Assembly: GCA_937880795.1 (NCBI GenBank)
Contig: CALGRQ010000445.1
Location: 1 to 18,013 of the forward strand
From: an uncultured Dyadobacter sp.
Lineage (GTDB): Bacteria; Bacteroidota; Bacteroidia; Cytophagales; Spirosomataceae
Direction: 5' to 3'
Length of the DNA stretch: 18,013 bases
Shown: in pieces, positions 1-6,365 of the stretch
Layout of the letters: each line of letters begins with the position of its first letter
Numbering within the stretch: the stretch's first letter is position 1
Translations under genes and position numbers: made by a program
The notes under the pieces: generated by a model
The model's input: the letters and a program-made list of their open reading frames with translations, nothing else
Database searches by the model: none
What the model was told of the DNA's origin: nothing

Positions 1-1
1 T

Positions 2-1123
2 AATGCGTTGACCCATGCTCTGCTCACTTCTGTTTCCGTATTGGTGATAGCTTGTCCCTGTGCACTCGGACTGGCTACGCCAACTGCCATCATGGTGGGT
101 GTGGGGAAAGGAGCACAGAATAATATATTGATCCGGGATGCGGAAAGTCTGGAGAAAGCGCATGCCGTAAATGCGGTAATCCTCGATAAAACCGGAACAC
201 TCACCGAAGGGCATCCGCAGGTTACCGACTGGCAATGGGCTGATACGGTAACCGATCAATCATTGCATTTTGGAGCTATACGCGCTCTGGAATTCCGTTC
301 TGAACATCCATTGGCACAAGCCGTAGCCGGATATATACAGAAGGATTTATCTGCGAAGATTCAGAGTTTCGAATCTGTTACAGGGAGTGGCGTAAAAGGA
401 AAAGTGAATGATGCGGATTATGTAATCGGGACTTTTGATTTTCTTGAAAAAGAAGGTGTGGTGATTGGTCCTATATTGAAAGAGCGTGCGATTGTACTTC
501 GGAATACTGCCAAAACGGTGGTTGGCGTAGGTTATAATGGAGAACATATTGCGCTCATTGCTATTGCTGATCAGTTGAAAACGAGTTCGGTGGAGGCAGT
601 GGCGGCGCTTAAAAAACAGGGGATTGCTGTGTATATGCTTACAGGAGATAACAAGCAAACTGCTCAGGCAGTGGCTCGTGAAGTGGGGATTACAGCATAT
701 TATGCAGAAGTGAAGCCGGATGACAAAATGCAGTTTGTGAAAAAATTGCAGGCAGCTGGTAAAATAGTGGCCATGGTTGGAGACGGCATCAACGATTCTC
801 AGGCACTGGCGCAGGCGGATGTAAGCGTTGCCATGGGAAAGGGATCAGATATAGCCATGGACGTAGCCAAAATGACGCTGATAACCTCTGACCTCATGGC
901 ATTGCCCAAAGCATTCAAACTTTCGACAAAAACGGTACAAACCATCAAACAGAACTTGTTCTGGGCGTTTATCTATAACATTATCGGAATTCCCGTTGCA
1001 GCCGGTGTACTTTATCCCATCAATGGATTTCTATTAGACCCAATGATTGCCGGTGCAGCCATGGCGCTCAGTTCTGTATCTGTGGTAACCAATAGTTTAA
1101 GATTAAAGGGTTTAAAATTGTAA
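2..1123 (+). CDS. copA: Copper-translocating P1B-type ATPase, C-terminal part (5' end outside window)
   Basis: Exports Cu(I) from the cytoplasm at the expense of ATP. The reading frame is open from base 2, so the N-terminal metal-binding domains and first membrane helices lie upstream of the window; the first in-window TTG/ATG codons are not true starts. Seen in order: the transmembrane CPC ion-binding motif (IACPCALG) followed by ATPTAIMVG, the phosphorylation motif DKTGT, the P1B-specific SEHP motif, TGDN, the hinge GDGIND, and two final membrane helices ending in SVVTNSLRL, as is typical of CopA. CPC plus the asparagine in VVTNS points to Cu(I) rather than Zn/Cd, though the decisive helix 7-8 residues are only partly interpretable by eye. 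The downstream Crp/Fnr gene lies 64 bases away on the same strand. The copper specificity fits the copper module starting at 5541. Confidence 0.93.
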   Translation, partial: NALTHALLTSVSVLVIACPCALGLATPTAIMVGVGKGAQNNILIRDAESLEKAHAVNAVILDKTGTLTEGHPQVTDWQWADTVTDQSLHFGAIRALEFRSEHPLAQAVAGYIQKDLSAKIQSFESVTGSGVKGKVNDADYVIGTFDFLEKEGVVIGPILKERAIVLRNTAKTVVGVGYNGEHIALIAIADQLKTSSVEAVAALKKQGIAVYMLTGDNKQTAQAVAREVGITAYYAEVKPDDKMQFVKKLQAAGKIVAMVGDGINDSQALAQADVSVAMGKGSDIAMDVAKMTLITSDLMALPKAFKLSTKTVQTIKQNLFWAFIYNIIGIPVAAGVLYPINGFLLDPMIAGAAMALSSVSVVTNSLRLKGLKL

Positions 1124-1140
1124 TTTAGTAGGTATTATGT

Positions 1141-1153
1141 CCTGGTAACCAGG
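1141..1153. repeat. Short perfect palindrome between copA and the Crp/Fnr gene
   Basis: CCTGGT-A-ACCAGG, two 6-base arms with a single central base, in the 64-base gap. It is followed by TGTTTTA, so it could be a weak terminator after copA or an operator for the next gene. No second copy was seen in the window, so its role is undetermined. Confidence 0.4.
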
Positions 1154-1187
1154 TGTTTTATCTCAGGTATCATCAAGCATTTTAACA

Positions 1188-1844
1188 ATGAATTCAATAG
1201 GCTCTCAAAGTATTGTTCGCTCTTATCTGGACACTTTTTTTCCATCATTTTCTGCCGAGTTGAAAACGATACTGGCGCAGCATTGTCAGGTCAGAACATT
1301 TCAGGCCGGGGAGCTGATGATGCAAACAGGGCAGTATTTTAAATCGACCATGCTTATTGTGGAGGGAATGGTGAAGCTATATCGCGAAAGTGATGATGGG
1401 AGCGAGTTTTTTATATACCATTTGGAAGCAGGGAACGCCTGTGCGTTGTCCATGATCTGTGCGACCCGACAAGAAACAAGTCAGATTTTGGCGAAGGCTA
1501 TCGAAACAACTATTACACTATTGGTGCCCATTGCACTGATGGACGAACTGATGAGTCAGCATAAAACCTGGTATTACTTTGTGTTGGAAACATACCGAAG
1601 CCGGTTTGAAGAATTGCTTGAAGTGGTGGATAGTATAGCCTTCAAGAGTATGGACGAGCGTTTAGAGTTTTATCTGAACAATCAGCAAAAGCTATATAAA
1701 AGCAACGAATTCGCCATTACACATCAGCAAATTGCCGACGACCTCAACAGTTCCCGTGAAGTGATTTCTCGCTTACTCAAAAAGATGGAACAGCGTGGTT
1801 TATTAAAACTTGGTCGAAACACCATTGCGATGACTTCTCGATAA
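1188..1844 (+). CDS. Crp/Fnr family transcriptional regulator, putative sulfur/redox sensor
   Basis: Two-domain DNA-binding regulator of 218 residues, the usual family size. Residues ~30-125 form the cyclic-nucleotide-binding-like beta-barrel, followed by a long dimerisation helix (~130-160). The C-terminal winged helix-turn-helix (~170-212) contains the recognition stretch DDLNSSREVISRLLKKMEQ, a typical Crp-type HTH. The cAMP phosphate-binding signature of E. coli CRP is not evident, and there is no N-terminal Fnr-type cysteine cluster. Cysteines 85 and 91 (C-x5-C) sit in the sensor-domain loop, with another at position 33; they could respond to persulfides or oxidants (inference). It lies directly upstream of tauE and the persulfide dioxygenase. 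Both of those promoters carry a GTGAY-N4-GTCAC palindrome of the Crp/Fnr class, making this protein the prime candidate to bind them. Confidence 0.9.
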   Translation: MNSIGSQSIVRSYLDTFFPSFSAELKTILAQHCQVRTFQAGELMMQTGQYFKSTMLIVEGMVKLYRESDDGSEFFIYHLEAGNACALSMICATRQETSQILAKAIETTITLLVPIALMDELMSQHKTWYYFVLETYRSRFEELLEVVDSIAFKSMDERLEFYLNNQQKLYKSNEFAITHQQIADDLNSSREVISRLLKKMEQRGLLKLGRNTIAMTSR

Positions 1845-1892
1845 TATCGTTTTGCGTCACTTTTTAGTTCTTTTTGTATTTAAAGTACCTAA

Positions 1893-1906
1893 GTGATATA
1901 AGTCAC
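1893..1906. promoter_or_regulatory. Crp/Fnr-type operator upstream of tauE (copy 1)
   Basis: GTGAT-ATAA-GTCAC, an imperfect palindrome of the Crp/Fnr class, followed by CAAA. It is 22 bases upstream of a GAAATTTG box and resembles the site at 2772-2785 in sequence, spacing and downstream CAA. Its centre would lie near -41.5 if transcription starts ~5 bases after the box, the position expected for a class II activator. Binding by the neighbouring Crp/Fnr protein is inferred. Confidence 0.7.
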
Positions 1907-1928
1907 CAAACAAAAAAAACATAGCGCC

Positions 1929-1936
1929 GAAATTTG
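1929..1936 (+). promoter_or_regulatory. Bacteroidota -7-like box for tauE
   Basis: GAAATTTG resembles the Bacteroidota -7 element TAnnTTTG. No TTG (-33) element is found 19-21 bases upstream; that region is occupied by the end of the operator and an A-rich stretch. The box lies within the longer possible tauE reading frame, which argues that translation begins downstream at 1973. Confidence 0.5.
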
Positions 1937-1972
1937 CCATGCAGGATTTCAAAACAACCTGCACTACACACC

Positions 1973-2761
1973 ATGGCAATACTAGGTTATATTTCTTCCA
2001 TTCTTATCGGTATATCTCTGGGACTTATAGGCGGAGGAGGCTCAATTCTGACGGTTCCGGTGTTGGTCTATATCTTTCATTTAAGTCCGGCTGTCTCAAC
2101 GTCCTATTCTCTTTTCATCGTAGGCGTTACCAGTGGTGTGGGGTTGATAGAACATTATAAAAGAAAACAAATTCACTACCCAACCGCCTTGACTTTGGGA
2201 GCCACATCTATTTTGACCGTGCTGCTCACCAGGCTTTATATACTGCCGGCTATACCCGATAGCCTCTTCGAAATAAGTGATTTTACAATCACCAAGAGTA
2301 TGGCGACGATGGTACTTTTTGCAGGGTTAATGCTACCCGCGGCGTGGTCTATGATCAAACCTTCCAAGCCAACTGTCGTGTCGGGCACTTACAATCAAAG
2401 TTACGTCCATTTGACCCTGTATGGCATTGTGATCGGTCTTGTGACCGGTTTTATGGGTGCGGGTGGTGGATTTTTGCTCATTCCTGCCCTGGTATTGCTC
2501 GCTAAGCTACCCATCAAAAAAGCAATTGGAACTTCCTTACTGCTCATTGCTGCAAATTCTCTCATTGGTTTTATAGGGGACCTGGATCATCTTGCTATTG
2601 ACTGGTCATTCCTGATTCAGATCACCTTGCTGGCAGTAGGAGGGATACTATTTGGAGCACGTATGGGCAAGAATATCAACGGAGAAAAATTGAAAAAGGG
2701 TTTCGGTTGGTTTATCCTGCTTATGAGTATTTACATTTTAATCCTGGAAATTTTTAAATAA
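1973..2761 (+). CDS. tauE: TauE/SafE family membrane exporter (sulfite/sulfur anion)
   Basis: Polytopic inner-membrane protein of 262 residues, predicted to export sulfite or related sulfur anions. Two homologous halves are visible, each with a glycine-rich re-entrant signature: GLIGGGGSILTVPVL near the N-terminus and GFMGAGGGFLLIPALVLL in the middle, separated by hydrophobic helices. This is the standard TauE/SafE internal repeat. The frame is open from a TTG at 1934, but that codon lies in the promoter box. The ATG at 1973 gives the canonical N-terminus (MAILGYISS) directly before the first helix. The neighbouring persulfide dioxygenase produces sulfite, so this protein probably removes it. 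The same pairing (TauE with a CstB-type enzyme) is known from the Staphylococcus cst operon. The gene has its own operator-promoter unit. Confidence 0.9.
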   Translation: MAILGYISSILIGISLGLIGGGGSILTVPVLVYIFHLSPAVSTSYSLFIVGVTSGVGLIEHYKRKQIHYPTALTLGATSILTVLLTRLYILPAIPDSLFEISDFTITKSMATMVLFAGLMLPAAWSMIKPSKPTVVSGTYNQSYVHLTLYGIVIGLVTGFMGAGGGFLLIPALVLLAKLPIKKAIGTSLLLIAANSLIGFIGDLDHLAIDWSFLIQITLLAVGGILFGARMGKNINGEKLKKGFGWFILLMSIYILILEIFK

Positions 2762-2771
2762 TCCGGGTCAT

Positions 2772-2785
2772 GTGACTATTGTCAC
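2772..2785. promoter_or_regulatory. Crp/Fnr-type operator upstream of the first persulfide dioxygenase (copy 2)
   Basis: Perfect palindrome GTGAC-TATT-GTCAC, followed by CAAG, located just after the tauE stop codon. It is separated by exactly 22 bases from a GAAATTTG box at 2808-2815, the same geometry as the tauE promoter. Shared consensus: GTGAY-N4-GTCACCAAR. Binding by the Crp/Fnr protein encoded at 1188-1844 is inferred. Confidence 0.75.
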
Positions 2786-2807
2786 CAAGAAAGAAAACTG
2801 GAAGAGA

Positions 2808-2815
2808 GAAATTTG
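2808..2815 (+). promoter_or_regulatory. Bacteroidota -7-like box for the first persulfide dioxygenase operon
   Basis: GAAATTTG, identical to the box before tauE, with no -33 TTG at 19-21 bases. Transcription would begin around 2820, about 35-40 bases before the ATG at 2857. Confidence 0.5.
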
Positions 2816-2856
2816 TATCAACAATTCATTATCAGCCTATATAATAAAAATCAGTC

Positions 2857-4272
2857 ATGAATATTCAACAAATTTATACAGGGTGTCTTTCACAAGGAGC
2901 CTATTATATTGAAAGTGAAGGAGAAGCAGTCATTATCGATCCTCTTCGGGAGGTTGAACCTTATATACAGCGTGCTGCAAAGGATGGTGCTCAAATTAAG
3001 TATGTTTTGGAAACACATTTCCATGCAGATTTCGTGAGTGGGCATCTCGACCTTGCCGCTAAAACAGGTGCAACCATTGTATATGGTCCTAATGCACAGC
3101 CTGAATTTCAAGCGTTTGTGGCCTTTGATGGCCATGAGTTCCGGGTTGGAGCAATCACCATTCAGGTAATTCATACACCGGGACATACCATGGAAAGTAC
3201 CTGTTATTTGTTAAAGGACGAATCAGGTAAAGAGGTGGCTTTGTTTACGGGGGATACTTTATTCATTGGTGATGTGGGCAGGCCCGATCTGGCTCAAAAG
3301 ATTACCGCAGATCTGACTCAGGAAAAACTGGCAGGGCATTTATATGATTCGCTGCAACAGAAAATTTTACCATTACCCGACGATGTTTTGATATATCCGG
3401 CTCATGGAGCGGGCTCGGCATGTGGTAAAAATATGAGTAAACAAACCTTCGATACGCTTGGCAACCAGAAGGTGACCAATTATGCGTTGCAACCGATGAG
3501 CAAAGAGGCTTTTATCAAGAAATTGACCGAAGGCTTAGAAACGCCCCCAGCGTACTTTCCAGTAAACGTGATGCTGAATGTGCAAGGATATGAGAGTATA
3601 GACAGAGTCCTCGACCGAGGATTGCAAGCATTGAACCCGGAGGCTTTTGAGGCTTTGGCCCAAGAAATGAACATATTGATCCTGGACACCCGGGATGCAC
3701 CAACTTTTGCCAAAGGGTTTGTACCCAATTCCATCAATATTGGCATTGATGGCAGTTTTGCCCCTTGGGTAGGAGCACTCAGTACCGATATACGGCAGCA
3801 AATATTGCTGGTAACCGAAGAAGGCAGAGAACAGGAAACCGTTACGCGTTTGGCGAGAGTGGGTTTTGACAATACCATCGGCTATTTGGAGGGAGGGTTT
3901 GCGGCCTGGGAGAAAGCAGGTAAGGAAATGGATAGGATCGAATCAGTCAGTGCTGAAATGTTTTCGGAGAAATTATCACAGGATGAGAATTTACACATAC
4001 TGGATGTTCGTAAACCAGGAGAATACGGGTCGGGGCACTTGGAAACTGCCGAAAATATGCCTTTGGATGATATCAATGATCAATTTATGGCATTGAATAA
4101 AGAACAGACGTATTTCGTCCACTGCGCGGGCGGGTACCGCTCTATGCTGTTTATTTCGATACTGAGAGCCAGAGGTTACCATCATTTAATTGATGTAGCG
4201 GGTGGTATGAAGGCCATTCAGGAGGCAGGAGTGAAGGTGTTGCAGGAGAATGTCTGTCCTTCGATGCGGTAA
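2857..4272 (+). CDS. Persulfide dioxygenase-rhodanese fusion (CstB/Blh type), copy 1
   Basis: Predicted non-haem iron enzyme of 471 residues that oxidises low-molecular-weight persulfides and transfers sulfane sulfur in the cytoplasm. Residues 1-~250 form a metallo-beta-lactamase fold: THFHADFVSGH gives H54, H56 and D58, HTPGHT carries the next histidine, and FTGDTLFIGDVGRPDL supplies the bridging aspartate, as in ETHE1-type dioxygenases. Residues ~265-365 form a rhodanese-like domain (LDTRDAPTF, GYLEGGFAAW) whose active-site loop is TEEGRE (320-325) with no cysteine, so it is probably inactive. Residues ~375-465 form a second rhodanese with LDVRKPGEY and the loop CAGGYRS, nucleophile C423. 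This MBL / pseudo-rhodanese / rhodanese order matches Staphylococcus CstB. It heads an operon with the two YeeE/YedE genes and has its own Crp/Fnr-type promoter. A diverged paralogue is at 13935-15317. Confidence 0.93.
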   Translation: MNIQQIYTGCLSQGAYYIESEGEAVIIDPLREVEPYIQRAAKDGAQIKYVLETHFHADFVSGHLDLAAKTGATIVYGPNAQPEFQAFVAFDGHEFRVGAITIQVIHTPGHTMESTCYLLKDESGKEVALFTGDTLFIGDVGRPDLAQKITADLTQEKLAGHLYDSLQQKILPLPDDVLIYPAHGAGSACGKNMSKQTFDTLGNQKVTNYALQPMSKEAFIKKLTEGLETPPAYFPVNVMLNVQGYESIDRVLDRGLQALNPEAFEALAQEMNILILDTRDAPTFAKGFVPNSINIGIDGSFAPWVGALSTDIRQQILLVTEEGREQETVTRLARVGFDNTIGYLEGGFAAWEKAGKEMDRIESVSAEMFSEKLSQDENLHILDVRKPGEYGSGHLETAENMPLDDINDQFMALNKEQTYFVHCAGGYRSMLFISILRARGYHHLIDVAGGMKAIQEAGVKVLQENVCPSMR

Positions 4273-4341
4273 TTCGCTATATCCTTAAATCAAGTATAAA
4301 GCATGGTGCCGTAATGGTACTTCACATTCATAATTTTTAAA

Positions 4342-4902
4342 ATGATTGAATTATTAAAACAACCCTGGCCGTGGTATGTGGCTGGCCCGCTTATAGGCCT
4401 GACAGTACCGGCCTTATTGATATTGGGTAATAAACATTTTGGGATATCAGCCAACTTACGGCATGCTTGTGCAGCATGCTTTCCTGGAAACATCTCCTTT
4501 TTTAAATATGATTATAAGAAGGAGCTTTGGAATGTATGGTTTGCGGTGGGCATATTGTTGGGAGGGTTTCTTGCTTCCTGGTTACTAATGAACGCCTCGC
4601 CCATTCAGCTAAATCCCAAACTGGTAGAAGAGTTGGCAGGTTATGGTATAACCGACTTTTCGAACATGATTCCAACACAATTGTATTCATGGGATCATTT
4701 ATTAACCTGGAAGGGAATGTTGATGCTTGTGGGTGGTGGATTGTTGATCGGTTTTGGATCGAGATACGCCGGGGGGTGTACAAGCGGTCATTCCATCATG
4801 GGCCTGAGTACCCTGCAATGGCCGTCGTTGGTGGCAACCATTAGCTTTATGCTGGGAGGTTTCGTGATGGCCAATTGGATTTTACCCCTTCTAATCAATT
4901 AA
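4342..4902 (+). CDS. YeeE/YedE family transporter, first subunit, copy 1
   Basis: Membrane protein of 186 residues with a sulfur-transport (YeeE/YedE) domain; family members such as TsuA take up thiosulfate. Visible features: an N-terminal hydrophobic helix after WPWYVAGPLIGL, the motif RHACAACFPGNISFF (C43, C46), a central helix pair, and the family signature YAGGCTSGHSIMG with C146, which sits in the substrate path in this family. In Bacteroidota the transporter is usually split: this gene encodes the first half and the gene starting 5 bases downstream encodes the second half (TGACPG motif). The gap after the dioxygenase is 69 bases and contains a weak GTGCC/GGTAC hairpin but no convincing promoter, so co-transcription is likely. 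Substrate is inferred from the family and from the enzyme upstream. Confidence 0.88.
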   Translation: MIELLKQPWPWYVAGPLIGLTVPALLILGNKHFGISANLRHACAACFPGNISFFKYDYKKELWNVWFAVGILLGGFLASWLLMNASPIQLNPKLVEELAGYGITDFSNMIPTQLYSWDHLLTWKGMLMLVGGGLLIGFGSRYAGGCTSGHSIMGLSTLQWPSLVATISFMLGGFVMANWILPLLIN

Positions 4903-4907
4903 TCAGT

Positions 4908-5399
4908 ATGAAAAATATAGTAAATCATATGGAGCAAGGAAAACAAGCTACCCTTGGTATGCAAAAAAACGTTGTAAATCAGAAAACCTACTCATATATT
5001 CCGTATCTGCTGGTAGGCTTGGCGTTTGGCATTGTATTCGTCAAATCGGAGGTAATTAGTTGGTTTAGGATACAGGAAATGTTTCGTCTGCAATCATTTC
5101 ACATGTTTGGGGTGATCGGCTCAGCAGTGGCAGTGGGAATGCTCTCCGTCTGGTTGATCAAGAAATACGAAATCAAGACGATGCATGGAGAACCTATCGT
5201 TTTTAAGCCTAAAAAATTCAACAAAGGGCAAATATATGGTGGCTTAATTTTTGGTCTAGGTTGGGGCTTAACCGGTGCTTGTCCGGGTACTTTGTTCGCA
5301 CAAATTGGATCTGGTGCCAGCGTAGTTGCCGTGGTTTTGCTGAGTGCCATTGCAGGGACGTGGATATACGGAAAGATCCGGGAGTCGCTCCCCCATTAA
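4908..5399 (+). CDS. YeeE/YedE-type transporter, second subunit (DUF6691-like), copy 1
   Basis: Membrane protein of 163 residues, the partner half of the split YeeE/YedE transporter. After a polar N-terminus of ~30 residues come helices (LLVGLAFGIVFVKSE), the stretch SWFRIQEMFRLQSFHMFG, a second helix, the conserved KKFNKGQIYGGLIFGLGW and the signature TGACPGTLFAQIG with C125. The frame is open further upstream to 4875, overlapping the previous gene, but the ATG at 4908 follows the preceding stop by 5 bases and matches the copy at 12686-13198 in length. The two cysteine signatures (CTSGH in the first subunit, GACPG here) would together line one thiosulfate-type path. This is the last gene of the first sulfur module; a 141-base gap follows. 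Confidence 0.88.
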   Translation: MKNIVNHMEQGKQATLGMQKNVVNQKTYSYIPYLLVGLAFGIVFVKSEVISWFRIQEMFRLQSFHMFGVIGSAVAVGMLSVWLIKKYEIKTMHGEPIVFKPKKFNKGQIYGGLIFGLGWGLTGACPGTLFAQIGSGASVVAVVLLSAIAGTWIYGKIRESLPH

Positions 5400-5540
5400 A
5401 CAGGGTTATTCCAATTTCGTGAAATGCGGGAACTTGCCAAAACCAAAAACTATACAATCTCTTTTCTAAATTGTGTAATGAATATTTGTTCAATTGAGCG
5501 GATATTTGTGACGTAGAATTAGAATGAACTAGCAATAGAG

Positions 5541-5750
5541 ATGGAAACTTTAAAATTCAAAACCAATATAAAGTGTGGCGGATGCATAGCGGCTGTGACC
5601 CCGTTTTTAGATGCCGATGATCAGATTGCAAAATGGCAAGTAGATCTGGAAAGTGCAGACCGCATTTTAACCGTCCAAACGGATCAATCAGCTGAGGAGA
5701 TATCGGCGCTTGTGAAAAAAGCAGGATATCAAGCAGAGGAAATTAATTGA
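5541..5750 (+). CDS. Heavy-metal-associated (HMA) domain protein, CopZ-like chaperone
   Basis: Cytoplasmic protein of 69 residues, made of a single ferredoxin-like HMA domain. The metal-binding loop is IKCGGC (C12-x2-C15) near the N-terminus, followed by the helix AAVTPFLDADDQI and ending in KKAGYQAEEIN, as in CopZ/Atx1 proteins. No signal peptide is visible. It would carry Cu(I) to the CopA ATPase (copA 3' end at 1123) or buffer it. It opens the + strand copper module. The upstream gap (5400-5540) contains a -7-like GATATTTG (5501-5508) but no -33 TTG at normal spacing. The canonical M-x-C-x-x-C methionine is replaced by isoleucine/lysine, common in Bacteroidota versions. Confidence 0.85.
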   Translation: METLKFKTNIKCGGCIAAVTPFLDADDQIAKWQVDLESADRILTVQTDQSAEEISALVKKAGYQAEEIN

Positions 5751-5824
5751 TATGCAGTACCTTTGTGGCGTTTAATACAATAGCTTATAAGTTCATTGTG
5801 TTAAGCGCCAGAAGTTTATATAAA

Positions 5825-6280
5825 ATGAAAAAGAACCTTCGTCAAATATTCACCCTGTTTATGGCCATGCTCGTGCTGCTGAGTAGCACCGGGTTTGCGT
5901 TCATTGAGCATGAGTGTATGATGCGGGGGAAATCGGTGAAATTCTTTACCGAACAAAAACAGGAGACTGGTAAAGGTCGCGCATCTTGCTGTGCTAAAAG
6001 CAAAGTATCCGAAGATTTGGAAGGTACTTTCTTCAAAAAAACGGATTGCTGTAAGGACAGTCATAAATTTGAAAAGGTGGATGTTCCTTCTCAGGGAACA
6101 CAGTTGACCAAATGGATCAAAGCCCTTTCTGATGGCGTTGTTTGGTCGGCTACTTCCTTTCAATTCTTGCAGGCCGAATGGATTACTCCTTCGTTTACTC
6201 AGTCCACAAATATACTTTCATTCTCTTCGCTTTTTCATGGGCGGAGCATGCTCTCTTTTGTTCAGTCGTTTTTGATATGA
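5825..6280 (+). CDS. HYC_CC_PP-type cysteine-rich protein
   Basis: Protein of 151 residues of unknown biochemical function, matching the Bacteroidota HYC_CC_PP pattern: an N-terminal hydrophobic signal/anchor segment (~residues 8-26), then HEC, then SCCAK and DCCKD pairs. The histidine and paired cysteines suggest metal handling outside the cytoplasm. The frame is open back to 5747, overlapping the previous stop, but the ATG at 5825 places the basic residues MKKNLRQ directly before the hydrophobic segment, so it is the better start. These proteins are typically encoded immediately upstream of TonB-dependent receptors, as here (85 bases). Assisting metal uptake or export through that receptor is inferred. 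The C-terminal third is hydrophobic and aromatic with no recognised domain. Confidence 0.8.
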   Translation: MKKNLRQIFTLFMAMLVLLSSTGFAFIEHECMMRGKSVKFFTEQKQETGKGRASCCAKSKVSEDLEGTFFKKTDCCKDSHKFEKVDVPSQGTQLTKWIKALSDGVVWSATSFQFLQAEWITPSFTQSTNILSFSSLFHGRSMLSFVQSFLI

Positions 6281-6301
6281 TTCGTTGATTTTAAGTACTA
6301 T

Positions 6302-6332
6302 ATCAGGTATGGATGTTAAGCTATATCCTGAT
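6302..6332. repeat. Hairpin between the HYC_CC_PP gene and the TonB receptor
   Basis: ATCAGG-TAT ... ATA-T-CCTGAT: 6+3 base pairs with one bulged T and a ~12-base loop. No T-run follows, so it is not a classical terminator; it could be an mRNA stem in the receptor leader. Confidence 0.35.
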
Positions 6333-6365
6333 CGGTTTAGACTTTTAATCAATGTTTTATAATTC

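Noticed and set aside
1934..1972. Extended start for the TauE/SafE protein (TTG at 1934)
   Set aside because: The codons overlap the putative -7 box; the ATG at 1973 gives the family N-terminus just before the first helix.
3480..3878. Open frame of 132 codons antisense to dioxygenase copy 1
   Set aside because: A similar antisense frame occurs at the same place in copy 2 (14335-14700), as expected from the conserved sense protein; no independent coding evidence.
4527..4844. Second + frame of 105 codons inside the first transporter gene
   Set aside because: The true frame carries the CTSGH signature and membrane helices; the alternative frame has no recognisable features.
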